DNA of 9,663 nucleotides from Candidatus Firestonebacteria bacterium RIFOXYA2_FULL_40_8 (GTDB lineage: Bacteria > Oederibacteriota > D2-FULL-39-29): positions 1 through 9,663 of the forward strand of contig MFGS01000060.1 of NCBI GenBank assembly GCA_001778355.1, in the 5' to 3' direction. Every line of letters begins with the position of its first letter. Within the stretch, counting starts at the first letter, position 1. This document shows, one piece after another, positions 1 through 6,113 of the stretch. The notes below the pieces were generated by a model. That model did not search any database. It was not told the origin of the DNA and saw nothing but the letters and a program-made list of their open reading frames with translations. The position numbers and the translations under genes were made by a program.

Positions 1-466
1 GAAGTTTTGAAGTTTTTTCAAACAAGTACTCGGAAAATAAAGAGGCACCCGGACAAATAACTCCGCCTCTAAACTCCCCCCGTCTGCCGGTTAAATTCAG
101 AGTTGCAGCCGTTCCGAAATCAACAACCAAGCACGGTGATCCATATCTAATTGCACCGCCTAAAGATCCAAGAAGCCGGTCAATCCCGAGAGTTTTCTTA
201 TTTTTATATAAGTTTACAACCGGAACCGAGATGTTTTTCAGCACCAGTGCCCGGTTTTTTAATATTTTTCTGGCAGCACTTTCTAGTGAAGGGACCACCG
301 ATGCGACAACAACCAGCCCGCAATTTTTTTCTTTCAAGAAAGGAAGTCTTTTAAATGAAGAGCGTTTTGCAGGAACACGTTTCAGCAGAACAAAACCGGT
401 TTTCTTAAAATAACCTGCGGCCATAAAAGAATTACCTATGTTCAGATATATTTCTTTATGATACAT
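1..466 (-). CDS. coaX: Type III pantothenate kinase (CoaX), 3' end cut off by the window
   Basis: The reading frame opens with ATG at 466 and stays open to base 1, giving 155 residues, about 60% of a usual CoaX (about 250 residues). Family members phosphorylate pantothenate with ATP in the cytoplasm, the first step of coenzyme A synthesis. Visible family landmarks in order are the N-terminal phosphate motif region LNIGNS (8-13), ASVVPSL (55-61), GIDRL (94-98), DFGTAAT (116-122) and GGVICPG (134-140). The order and spacing fit CoaX well. The first motif is normally DxGNT, but here Asp is Asn9 and Thr is Ser13. After the DFGTA motif the usual T-x-D reads T-L-N (Asn124). Asp96 and Asp116 are kept. 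The start overlaps the end of birA by 11 bp, and only a weak GAG-type ribosome site lies upstream, so translation is probably coupled to birA. Starting at the internal Met15 would remove the first motif, so Met1 is preferred. It could be an active divergent enzyme or an inactive paralogue. Confidence 0.88.
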   Translation of the reverse strand, partial: MYHKEIYLNIGNSFMAAGYFKKTGFVLLKRVPAKRSSFKRLPFLKEKNCGLVVVASVVPSLESAARKILKNRALVLKNISVPVVNLYKNKKTLGIDRLLGSLGGAIRYGSPCLVVDFGTAATLNLTGRRGEFRGGVICPGASLFSEYLFEKTSKL

Positions 467-1433
467 CGCCGCTCAATACTCTCTTTTTTTCGCCGGACCG
501 CAGGCGCAATATAAGGGCGCAATCCTCATCAATATCAAGCGCCAGACCTTCGAAGCTTTCCAGTAAACCCGAAACCTTTACTTCCTTATTGAGAGTTACA
601 TTATTCTCTTTCCATCTGCAAAGAAACGGATTAAACCCCTCTTTTTTAAAAAGCTCATAACCTGCCTCAATATTCTTAAGTATCTCCTGCAGAAGCTTTA
701 TTCGAGGTACTTCCATTTTTGTTTCTATTGACAAAGAAGTTGCTAAACCCCGCAAGGACTCAGGAAGTTCACTTTTATTTAAATTAACGTTAACCCCTAT
801 GCCAAGCACCTGATATTTAATAACATCCGGGCCGGCTTTAATCTCGGCAAGGATACCGCATACTTTTTTTCCATTGAGCAATACATCGTTCGGCCATTTT
901 AAACCGGCTTTTAACCCCGTAACCGTCTTTATCGCATCAAGTACCGCAAGCCCGGAGATAAAAGTAAGTTTTGCTGAATGCTGGGGATGTATTTTCGGTT
1001 TCAGTATAACCGAAAACCACAGACCTGTGCCTGGCGGAGAACTCCATTTCCTTCCCAGTCTTCCTTTGCCGGCAGACTGCCTTTCGGCAATAACCACCGA
1101 ACCTTCAGAAACCGCACCTTCTGTTAACTTCATTGCAAGTTCATTAGTCGAACCCGCTTCGTTAAAACAATAAAGTTCCTGCCCTATATATACAGTCTCT
1201 AAACCGTACTGTATCTCCGCAGCCAGTACTTTATCGGGTAGTACCAACAATTTATACCCCGCATTTGCTTGGCTATCTATTTTATAACCCTGGTCCATCA
1301 ATGCATGTACATGTTTCCAGATAGCCGTGCGGCTGATACCGAACTTTCTGCTGAGATATTCTCCTGAAACATAATTTTCCCGAGAAGTTTTCAAAAGAGT
1401 AAGTATCTGTTCTTCTTTATCCGGTTTTCTCAT
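456..1433 (-). CDS. birA: Bifunctional biotin-[carboxylase carrier] ligase / biotin repressor BirA
   Basis: This 325-residue protein has the full three-part BirA architecture. Residues 5-62 form a winged helix-turn-helix (FGISRTAIWKHVHAL at 31-45). The central ligase domain spans about 85-275, and a small SH3-like C-terminal domain spans about 277-325. Ligase signatures include GSTNE (94-98), the biotinyl-AMP loop GKGRLGRKW (122-130), KWPNDV (179-184) with the catalytic-site Lys, GILAE (193-197) and GIGVNVN (211-217). It makes biotinyl-5'-AMP and transfers biotin to a lysine of acetyl-CoA or other carboxylase carrier proteins in the cytoplasm. The DNA-binding domain implies that it also represses biotin-related genes when biotin is sufficient. 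No biotin synthesis genes are visible in the window, so its targets are unknown. The start overlaps the preceding DUF3467 gene by 4 bp (ATGA) without a clear ribosome site, which suggests translational coupling. Confidence 0.97.
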   Translation of the reverse strand: MRKPDKEEQILTLLKTSRENYVSGEYLSRKFGISRTAIWKHVHALMDQGYKIDSQANAGYKLLVLPDKVLAAEIQYGLETVYIGQELYCFNEAGSTNELAMKLTEGAVSEGSVVIAERQSAGKGRLGRKWSSPPGTGLWFSVILKPKIHPQHSAKLTFISGLAVLDAIKTVTGLKAGLKWPNDVLLNGKKVCGILAEIKAGPDVIKYQVLGIGVNVNLNKSELPESLRGLATSLSIETKMEVPRIKLLQEILKNIEAGYELFKKEGFNPFLCRWKENNVTLNKEVKVSGLLESFEGLALDIDEDCALILRLRSGEKKRVLSGDVS

Positions 1434-1690
1434 ACAGGAATAGGCCCGTGTTTTTCTTCATATTTTTTCACATTATCCGTCAATGCCATTAAGAACCTTT
1501 TAGTATGCGCAGGAGAAGAGATAACTCTGGTTCCCACTTTATTCTTCTGCTGTTGAGGAAAAACAAAGACAAAGTCCATCACAAATTCAGACTCATTATG
1601 CGAGACCACAACAAAATTAGAATAAATCCCTTTGCTGGTTTGTTCATCGATCTCGATGTTAATCTGCTTCCCGTCCTCATTGTTGAGCAT
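1430..1690 (-). CDS. DUF3467 family small protein of unknown function
   Basis: An 86-residue soluble protein with no signal peptide or membrane segment. It resembles the DUF3467 family in its KQINIEIDEQTSKGIYSNF start (8-26), the SEFVMDFVFVFP segment (34-45) and the ISSPAHTKRFLMALTDNVKKYE tail (58-79, quoted in part). Family members are typically about 90-100 residues, so the length is normal. The function of the family is not established. An excellent AAGGAGG site 5 bases upstream fixes the start. It is the first gene of a tight unit with birA and coaX, so it may serve cofactor metabolism or simply be co-transcribed. Confidence 0.85.
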   Translation of the reverse strand: MLNNEDGKQINIEIDEQTSKGIYSNFVVVSHNESEFVMDFVFVFPQQQKNKVGTRVISSPAHTKRFLMALTDNVKKYEEKHGPIPV

Positions 1691-1695
1691 AAAAA

Positions 1696-1702
1696 CCTCC
1701 TT
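1696..1702 (-). promoter_or_regulatory. Strong ribosome binding site of the DUF3467 gene
   Basis: The minus strand reads AAGGAGG followed by five T-rich bases and ATG at 1690. This is a near-perfect anti-16S match at good spacing. It is the only strong site in the DUF3467-birA-coaX unit, so the two downstream genes probably depend on coupling. Confidence 0.85.
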
Positions 1703-1708
1703 AAAAAG

Positions 1709-1743
1709 CTATTGACTAATGACTAATTACTATTGACTATTTA
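1709..1743 (+). repeat. Five tandem heptamers (CTAWTKA type)
   Basis: Five consecutive 7-base units read CTATTGA, CTAATGA, CTAATTA, CTATTGA and CTATTTA on the plus strand. The tract lies directly upstream of the DUF3467 ribosome site, and would fall in its mRNA leader if the promoter at 1753-1781 is used. Related units occur inverted at 1826-1846. The function is unknown. Confidence 0.8.
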
Positions 1744-1752
1744 ATGAGGATT

Positions 1753-1781
1753 ATTATATTTGCTGTTTACAGCTTCCTTAA
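1753..1781 (-). promoter_or_regulatory. Possible sigma-70 promoter of DUF3467-birA-coaX
   Basis: On the minus strand a perfect -10 TATAAT (1758-1753) follows TTAAGG (1781-1776) by exactly 17 bases. The -35 matches consensus at only three positions, so the promoter may be weak or activator-dependent. Transcription would start near 1746 with a leader of about 55 bases. The spacer contains a 12-base hyphenated palindrome GCTGTTTACAGC (1762-1773), well placed for a repressor. Its TGTAAAC core resembles a half-site of the BirA operator as known in enteric bacteria, but no second half-site is seen. Confidence 0.4.
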
Positions 1782-1825
1782 ATAAGCATAGCTTGTTTTG
1801 ATCTTGAATCCTCGAACAAAATATG

Positions 1826-1846
1826 TCATTAGTCACTAGTAAATAG
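1826..1846 (-). repeat. Three tandem heptamers, inverted relative to 1709-1743
   Basis: On the minus strand these read CTATTTA, CTAGTGA and CTAATGA, the same CTAnTKA family as the five units on the plus strand at 1709-1743. An exact 11-base inverted match links the tracts (1713-1723 with 1825-1835). A further 7-base inverted pair lies just inside them (GAGGATT 1746-1752 and AATCCTC 1807-1813). The whole interval could fold into a long, AT-rich, imperfect stem. Confidence 0.75.
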
Positions 1847-1874
1847 TACTTAAAATACAAGACTTGTGTAATTC

Positions 1875-4064
1875 CTACTTGGCTTTCTCAGTTTCAGCCG
1901 TTATCTGAGGATCTATTCCGCTATACACTTTCTTTACACTGCAATTCGAATAATAATGCGTTACAATTTCTATATAGCTTTTTTTCCTGGCGGCCATTCT
2001 CATAGCGCCCTCCTGGCACATTCCAACCCCGTGCCCCCAGCCGCAGCCAAAGATCATGTTTTTTTCTACTTTATAAAAAGAACTCCTAAGTCCCGAAAGA
2101 GCGCTCCTGCTCCGGTCTAAAAGAAATTTTTTATTGCCAAGCTGGGATTCTCTTACATATCCGTTCAAATCTCTTTTGATTATTTTAAAAGCTTTTGTTT
2201 CCTCCGGATCCGCCATTCTAAACCACCTGTAAACCTCATCATCTGCGCAATAAGCTACAGGAGAAAGTTTTATCCATCTGTCCAGATTTTCCGGGGTTAA
2301 AGGCCAATCCTTATAGCATTCTTTTTGATCCGCTTCCTCATAATCTCCCACCCCGCAAAGGTTTTCGCATTTTTCCCATCCCCACACATCCCACACATCC
2401 GAAGTCCTCCCTCCGCAAGTTGAAAAGAAATATGTAGGTACTGTACCGCTATGATTATAAGCAACTTCTCCTCTGGTTAAATCCACGGCTTTTGTCGTAC
2501 TTAACTGTTCGGAAGAAACTCCGGTATATGCCTGACAATGAACATCCGCACAAAGATGAAAATCGGTATTTCCACCGTTCATTTCAATTTTTTTATAGAT
2601 ATAACTTCGCGCAACTACCGCCTGGGCTTTTAAAGCTTCGATATTCGCACGTGAACCTATTTCGGAAGGGACCACACTATAAAGATACTCTTCCAGGTTA
2701 ACTTCATTTACCAGCCGGAATCCCCGGTCTTCGGCTACAATCTTTAAAACCCCGCGATAACTCCGGTCTTTATTATTCGCCCAGAAATAGCCTCTGTCCA
2801 TAGTCACATCAAATATCGTAAATGTCGCATCCTTAAGTTCAGGGACAAAATAAAGAGCAGTATCCCTTTTTATCCACACCTCTGTAGGCTTAATATCCTG
2901 CTTGTTTTTAATATAAATGGAAGCACCCTCTCTGGTTATCTGCAGGTCTTCCTCCGGCTCGGCCTTCCTGACAACACGGCCGTCATAATAGATACTGTAC
3001 TTACCCGCACACTTAAATCTGACAAATTCCACACCGCTTACAATTACAACTTTCAGAACAGGAATACCTTTATCTTCTTTAATATAAGAAACCTTTAAAC
3101 ATTTGGTTTCTTTTCGCGTTTTCTCTTTTGAAGCTTCAGCTTTCTTAATATACTCGGCCGCCTTAGCCCCAAGTTCTTTTATCTTCTGCTGGACTTCTTT
3201 ATTGTATGGTTCGATATAGGACACTTTTTTGTAATTTTCAAATGCCTCCGCGTATTTTTCCTTTTTCGTAAATATTTCCGCTATTTTAAGATTGGCCTTA
3301 TAAAAACTACTATCATATTTAATTACATTCTGATAGCAGGTCAACGCATTATCAAGCTCACCCGCAGCGTAATAATAATCCGCAAGCAGGAAATGCGCCT
3401 GTGCAAGACGGATATCATACTCCAATACTTTTTTATACATTTCGGCGGAGTAAATATCCTCTTTCCTTTCGTGATAGACCAGTCCCAGCCCGAAAGCCGC
3501 CAGCATTTTTATTTTCAAAGTATCGGCATCGTGTTCTGTCTGGGCCTCAAGAGTGTTAAAAACATTTTCCAAATCGACCTTGGCTCCGTCAAAATCCTTC
3601 ATATAAAACCTGCAATACCCGAGAGAAAGCCGCCAGAAGGGATCATCTTTTACTTTAAGCGCCGCTTCATAGTTCCTGACCGCGTCCGAATAAAACCCGG
3701 TATCCTTATAAACCGTTGCCAGATTTGCCAGGGCTGTTTCCGAACCGATATTTTTTATCAGCGTTATGTATTTATCTATAGCTCCGCCGAAATTTCCGTT
3801 ATAGTAATCCAAAGTTGCCGCACGCATCACTTTTGTAAATTCATCGACCATGGGAACCGCGGTTGTTACAGTTGTTGAAGTAATCGTGGTTATGGTTGTA
3901 ATAGTCTCAGTAACACTCGAAGTGGACGAAAACTCCGCGGATAACGGTTCATATTTTGAGGCAGGGCAAGTTTCAGCTTTTACAGCTTTCACCGGAACAG
4001 TTCCGCAAGCACTAAGAATAATGCAGGTAATAAATGCTGTGATAAAGAGAAATGTTTTTTTCAT
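1875..4064 (-). CDS. Lipoprotein with TPR repeats fused to a SpoIID/LytB peptidoglycan-acting domain
   Basis: The 729-residue product starts with a lipoprotein signal ending in LSAC (lipidated Cys20), so it is exported and membrane-anchored. A Thr-rich linker (about 48-70) follows, then TPR repeats (about 75-300), a Lys-rich stretch (about 300-320) and a SpoIID domain (about 335-715). SpoIID marks include VNLEEYLYSVVPSEIG (455-470), whose Glu468 aligns with the catalytic Glu of SpoIID lytic transglycosylases. Others are EALKAQAVVARSY (476-488), CADVHCQAYTG (505-515), FFSTCGGRTSD (546-556) and GWGHGVGMCQEGA (675-687). SpoIID cleaves glycan strands lacking stem peptides during spore engulfment. 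No sporulation genes are seen, so here it more likely remodels the cell wall, perhaps making room for the trans-periplasmic complex encoded upstream. It lies 7 bp after tonB with a poor ribosome site, indicating the same operon. Catalytic activity is inferred, not shown. Confidence 0.92.
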   Translation of the reverse strand: MKKTFLFITAFITCIILSACGTVPVKAVKAETCPASKYEPLSAEFSSTSSVTETITTITTITSTTVTTAVPMVDEFTKVMRAATLDYYNGNFGGAIDKYITLIKNIGSETALANLATVYKDTGFYSDAVRNYEAALKVKDDPFWRLSLGYCRFYMKDFDGAKVDLENVFNTLEAQTEHDADTLKIKMLAAFGLGLVYHERKEDIYSAEMYKKVLEYDIRLAQAHFLLADYYYAAGELDNALTCYQNVIKYDSSFYKANLKIAEIFTKKEKYAEAFENYKKVSYIEPYNKEVQQKIKELGAKAAEYIKKAEASKEKTRKETKCLKVSYIKEDKGIPVLKVVIVSGVEFVRFKCAGKYSIYYDGRVVRKAEPEEDLQITREGASIYIKNKQDIKPTEVWIKRDTALYFVPELKDATFTIFDVTMDRGYFWANNKDRSYRGVLKIVAEDRGFRLVNEVNLEEYLYSVVPSEIGSRANIEALKAQAVVARSYIYKKIEMNGGNTDFHLCADVHCQAYTGVSSEQLSTTKAVDLTRGEVAYNHSGTVPTYFFSTCGGRTSDVWDVWGWEKCENLCGVGDYEEADQKECYKDWPLTPENLDRWIKLSPVAYCADDEVYRWFRMADPEETKAFKIIKRDLNGYVRESQLGNKKFLLDRSRSALSGLRSSFYKVEKNMIFGCGWGHGVGMCQEGAMRMAARKKSYIEIVTHYYSNCSVKKVYSGIDPQITAETEKAK
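3855..3923 (-). other. Low-complexity Thr/Ser-rich linker inside the SpoIID lipoprotein gene
   Basis: Codons 48-70 encode mostly Thr with interspersed Ser, Ile and Val, including the pattern TITTITTITSTT. The DNA is an imperfect run of ACN and ATT/ATA codons. It sits between the lipidated N-terminus and the first TPR, as expected for a flexible tether reaching from the membrane. Confidence 0.7.
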
Positions 4065-4071
4065 TTGAAGG

Positions 4072-4806
4072 TCACTTTTTAAGGTTGAATTTGAAAGTTA
4101 TACGGCCGCCCTGGTCTATCTGATTTGCGGAAAAAGGAAGAGGCGCAAATTTCCATTTTCTCATACATTCTATTACCACCTGGTCAAGCTCCTTAAACCC
4201 GCAGGTCTTAATCACGTCAATGGCCTTTACATCCCCCTTCGGATCAACTTTTATCTGAACCTTTATCTCGCCTTCTATACCTTTTCTTCTTGCCCACTCG
4301 GGATATAGGGCGGTCGAACTGTAGAGAATGCCGCGCGAGGCGATGGGCCCTTCAATTCCGGTTTTCCCATCCAGGCTTCCCGGAGGAAGATTATCTTCGC
4401 CGTAACCTCCGCCTAAAGAAGGCCCTTCTATAAGTCCCGAAGAACTCTTTAACGCAGTTTCATCCATACCTATCGGATTTTCTTTTCTTATTTTAGCAAT
4501 ATCTTCGTTTGACCTGGGTGCCGCTTTCACCGGTTTAACCGTTTCCGGATCAGTAACGGTGGGTTTTATTTCAGGAGCTTTTTGAGTTATTTTAATACTC
4601 GGTTTTTTAATGCCTGTATCCACTACGTTACCTTTTTGCCCCAGGCCTTTGCCATAGGGCATTTCCGCAAGAAGCGTTACTTCGGTAAGATAAACCGTTT
4701 TTCCGGCGGCAGCTTTAATATTTAACGTAGCCAGCCATAATAGCAGAAGCAAGTGTATTAAAAGCGAAATGATAACAGTATATTTCAGATCGCCGTTTTT
4801 TTGCAT
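4072..4806 (-). CDS. tonB: TonB family energy-transducing protein
   Basis: The 244-residue protein has one N-terminal membrane anchor (about 9-28) with the S-x3-H motif of TonB (Ser14, His18), which couples to ExbB/ExbD. A periplasmic linker (about 40-160) follows. It is only mildly rich in Pro and Lys (residues 78-97) and has a Gly-rich patch (125-150). The C-terminal TonB domain is at about 165-243 (YPEWARRKGIEGEIKVQIKV, then CMRKWKFAPLP). TonB normally carries proton-motive energy across the periplasm to the TonB box of outer-membrane receptors. A probable partner is the barrel encoded at 6114-7664. The start codon shares one base with the exbD stop (TAATG), and a GGAG ribosome site lies about 7-8 bases upstream inside exbD. 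Confidence 0.93.
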   Translation of the reverse strand: MQKNGDLKYTVIISLLIHLLLLLWLATLNIKAAAGKTVYLTEVTLLAEMPYGKGLGQKGNVVDTGIKKPSIKITQKAPEIKPTVTDPETVKPVKAAPRSNEDIAKIRKENPIGMDETALKSSSGLIEGPSLGGGYGEDNLPPGSLDGKTGIEGPIASRGILYSSTALYPEWARRKGIEGEIKVQIKVDPKGDVKAIDVIKTCGFKELDQVVIECMRKWKFAPLPFSANQIDQGGRITFKFNLKK

Positions 4807-5216
4807 TACTTATCTCCGGTCCTTTCCGCCGCAATAGCCAGTTTTACCGCTCCGGCCTTTTTTGCAATGTCCAGGACTCTTACAACCTGTCCGTGCATTA
4901 CGCTCTTATCGGCGTTTAATATCACGGTTTTATCCTTCTCGTTTTTCAAAAACTGTTCGAGCGCCGGTTGCAAACCGTCAAAGCCCGTCTCCCTGTCATT
5001 CAAGTAAACCTTGCCGTCCTGGGTAATGGAAATAGTTATATTTCTTTGAGGCGTTGTATCCGCGGTAGTTGCCGTCGGAAGTTTTACGTTTATGCCGCCG
5101 GCAAGTATCATCGGCGTGGTCACCATGAATATGATAAGAAGTACCAGCGCCACGTCGGTGAGCGGCGTGATATTTATGTCGGAGATTATTTTATCGTCAA
5201 CTTTATAGCGTCTCAT
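4806..5216 (-). CDS. exbD: ExbD/TolR family proton channel subunit
   Basis: The 136-residue protein has a short cytoplasmic tail and a single membrane helix with the signature ISDINITPLTDVALVLLII (11-29). Asp21 is the conserved proton-carrying residue. A periplasmic domain covers about 45-136. With ExbB it forms the inner-membrane motor that energises TonB. TolR is the main alternative within the family. The tonB gene directly downstream and the absence of tolA, tolB or pal favour ExbD. A clear GGAGG ribosome site precedes the start. The gene begins 13 bp after exbB ends. Confidence 0.95.
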   Translation of the reverse strand: MRRYKVDDKIISDINITPLTDVALVLLIIFMVTTPMILAGGINVKLPTATTADTTPQRNITISITQDGKVYLNDRETGFDGLQPALEQFLKNEKDKTVILNADKSVMHGQVVRVLDIAKKAGAVKLAIAAERTGDK

Positions 5217-5229
5217 AGATTGCCTCCGG

Positions 5230-5880
5230 TCACTTTTTTACAATTTCTATAATTTCCGCCGCGCTATCCTCAAAAGTCACCAGAAGTTTTTTAATCTGTC
5301 TTGTAAACCCATTGTAGAAAATAACAGAAGTAATAGCCACAATAAGACCGGCTATGGTGTTTATCAGCGCTTCCGCAATACCGCCGGCCACAACAGAAGG
5401 ACCTACCGCGGATTCGATAGACATTGATTTGAAAGCGTGCATAATCCCGATAACCGTGCCGACAAGTCCGATGTACAGGGCAATGTTACCGATGGTACCG
5501 AGGATACCCAGATATCTTTCCAAACCCACCATTTCTTTATCAACGGCCCGCATCGCTATTTCAGATAATTCACCTTTGTCCTTCTTATGTGAAAAAAGAA
5601 TGGTCTTAAAAACATTGTTCAAAGGACAGGGCACCTTAAAGAAAAGAAATTTCACTCTGAAATTATCACAGAAAGTAATCGCTTCGGAGATCTTACCCGA
5701 CATAACCATATTTCTGACCTTAGTTTTAACCTCTTCTATGAGTTTCATCCTGACCCCGTAAAAGGTTTTCAACCTTTCCAGGAATACCGCCAGTGAAAGT
5801 ATAGAGCAAAGGATCAGTATTATAACAACAATACCTCCTTTATCTAAAAGGCTCAAAACCGACATATTTTCGAAGAACAT
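5230..5880 (-). CDS. exbB: ExbB/TolQ/MotA family proton channel subunit
   Basis: The 216-residue protein has three membrane helices at about 16-35, 125-148 and 166-189, as in ExbB. Conserved signatures are GLVGTVIGIMHAF (138-150) and GGIAEALINTIAGLIVAI (166-183), with Thr142 and Thr175 in the channel-lining positions. It is the pentameric scaffold around ExbD in the inner membrane. The cytoplasmic loop between helices 1 and 2 contains an aromatic, basic segment (FRVKFLFFKVPCPLNNVF, 74-91) that looks slightly longer than usual. It is the first gene of the exbB-exbD-tonB-SpoIID operon, preceded by a strong promoter and ribosome site. Confidence 0.95.
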   Translation of the reverse strand: MFFENMSVLSLLDKGGIVVIILILCSILSLAVFLERLKTFYGVRMKLIEEVKTKVRNMVMSGKISEAITFCDNFRVKFLFFKVPCPLNNVFKTILFSHKKDKGELSEIAMRAVDKEMVGLERYLGILGTIGNIALYIGLVGTVIGIMHAFKSMSIESAVGPSVVAGGIAEALINTIAGLIVAITSVIFYNGFTRQIKKLLVTFEDSAAEIIEIVKK

Positions 5881-5884
5881 ATTT

Positions 5885-5890
5885 CCTCCT
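5885..5890 (-). promoter_or_regulatory. Ribosome binding site of exbB
   Basis: The minus strand reads AGGAGG four bases before the ATG at 5880. This supports that start over the in-frame Met6. Confidence 0.85.
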
Positions 5891-5927
5891 GTATTGGAAA
5901 ATAATTAATTTAAGTAATATTACGACA

Positions 5928-5956
5928 ATTATAACGTGAATAATATAGTAAGTCAA
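5928..5956 (-). promoter_or_regulatory. Near-consensus sigma-70 promoter of the exbB operon
   Basis: On the minus strand TTGACT (5956-5951) and TATAAT (5933-5928) are separated by exactly 17 bases. This is 11 of 12 consensus positions. The start point would be near 5921, leaving a leader of about 40 bases to exbB. A perfect 10-base palindrome, GTAATATTAC (5914-5923), overlaps the predicted start point and could be an operator. No recognisable Fur box was found. The quality of the match suggests strong constitutive or repressor-controlled expression. Confidence 0.85.
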
Positions 5957-5968
5957 CACTCAAGTAAA

Positions 5969-5989
5969 AACCGTTGCACGTTCCACGTT
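5969..5989 (-). repeat. Three tandem heptamers (AACGTGG type)
   Basis: On the minus strand the units are AACGTGG, AACGTGC and AACGGTT, three adjacent 7-base units just upstream of the exbB promoter. A further CACGTT lies at 6001-6006 and an AACGTG on the plus strand at 5933-5938. The 7-base period matches that of the 1709-1743 tract, although the unit sequence differs. Confidence 0.55.
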
Positions 5990-6019
5990 TGAAGGTTACT
6001 CACGTTAGAGATTTGCTTT

Positions 6020-6045
6020 GAACACCTCATATTCGCGAGGTGTTC
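6020..6045 (-). terminator. Perfect 9-bp inverted repeat; possible 3' end of the TPR-barrel transcript
   Basis: GAACACCTC (6020-6028) and GAGGTGTTC (6037-6045) are exact reverse complements around an 8-base loop. It lies about 70 bases past the stop of the barrel gene and upstream of the exbB promoter, where a terminator would be expected. No T-run follows on either strand, so it is not a canonical Rho-independent terminator. It could instead be an mRNA-stabilising hairpin or a protein binding site. Confidence 0.45.
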
Positions 6046-6061
6046 GCCTGATATTTAGACA

Positions 6062-6091
6062 GGAAACAAAAGGATTTGTTCCTTAAAGGAA
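6062..6091 (-). repeat. Two overlapping, mutually exclusive inverted repeats
   Basis: GGAA-A-CAAA (6062-6070) can pair with TTTGTTCC (6075-6082), leaving one bulged A. TTCCTTAAAGGAA (6079-6091) is itself an inverted repeat. Both use TTCC at 6079-6082, so only one stem can form at a time. They lie 23-52 bases past the barrel gene stop. They may simply shape the 3' end of that mRNA. Confidence 0.4.
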
Positions 6092-6113
6092 ACACTATAA
6101 ACAGAGAAGCTGC

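Noticed and set aside
151..413. Two overlapping plus-strand frames at the left edge
   Set aside because: The minus strand here encodes CoaX with clear motifs through base 1. The plus frames are antisense shadows.
1857..1867. ACAAGACTTGT inverted repeat just past the SpoIID lipoprotein stop as a terminator
   Set aside because: The stem is only 4-5 bp with almost no loop, and only a short T stretch follows. It is too weak to call as a terminator.
1691..1874. CRISPR array or insertion-sequence remnant in the heptamer-rich gap
   Set aside because: The units are 7 bases with no unique spacers, and there is no transposase fragment or target-site duplication that I could identify.
3393..3878. Plus-strand open frame of 161 codons within the SpoIID lipoprotein gene
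   Set aside because: It lies wholly inside a well-supported minus-strand gene, its protein has no recognisable family features, and no ribosome site stands out. The other plus-strand frames inside birA, exbB, the barrel and the TPR gene were dismissed for the same reason.
3855..3923. Thr-codon run as a phase-variable simple repeat
   Set aside because: The codons are too mixed (ACN, ATT, ATA, GTN, TCN) to slip like a true microsatellite. It looks like a selected flexible linker.
4806..5880. TolQ-TolR identity instead of ExbB-ExbD
   Set aside because: The adjoining gene has a TonB C-terminal domain and the S-x3-H anchor motif, and no tolA, tolB or pal is present. The families overlap, so this is a preference and not proof.
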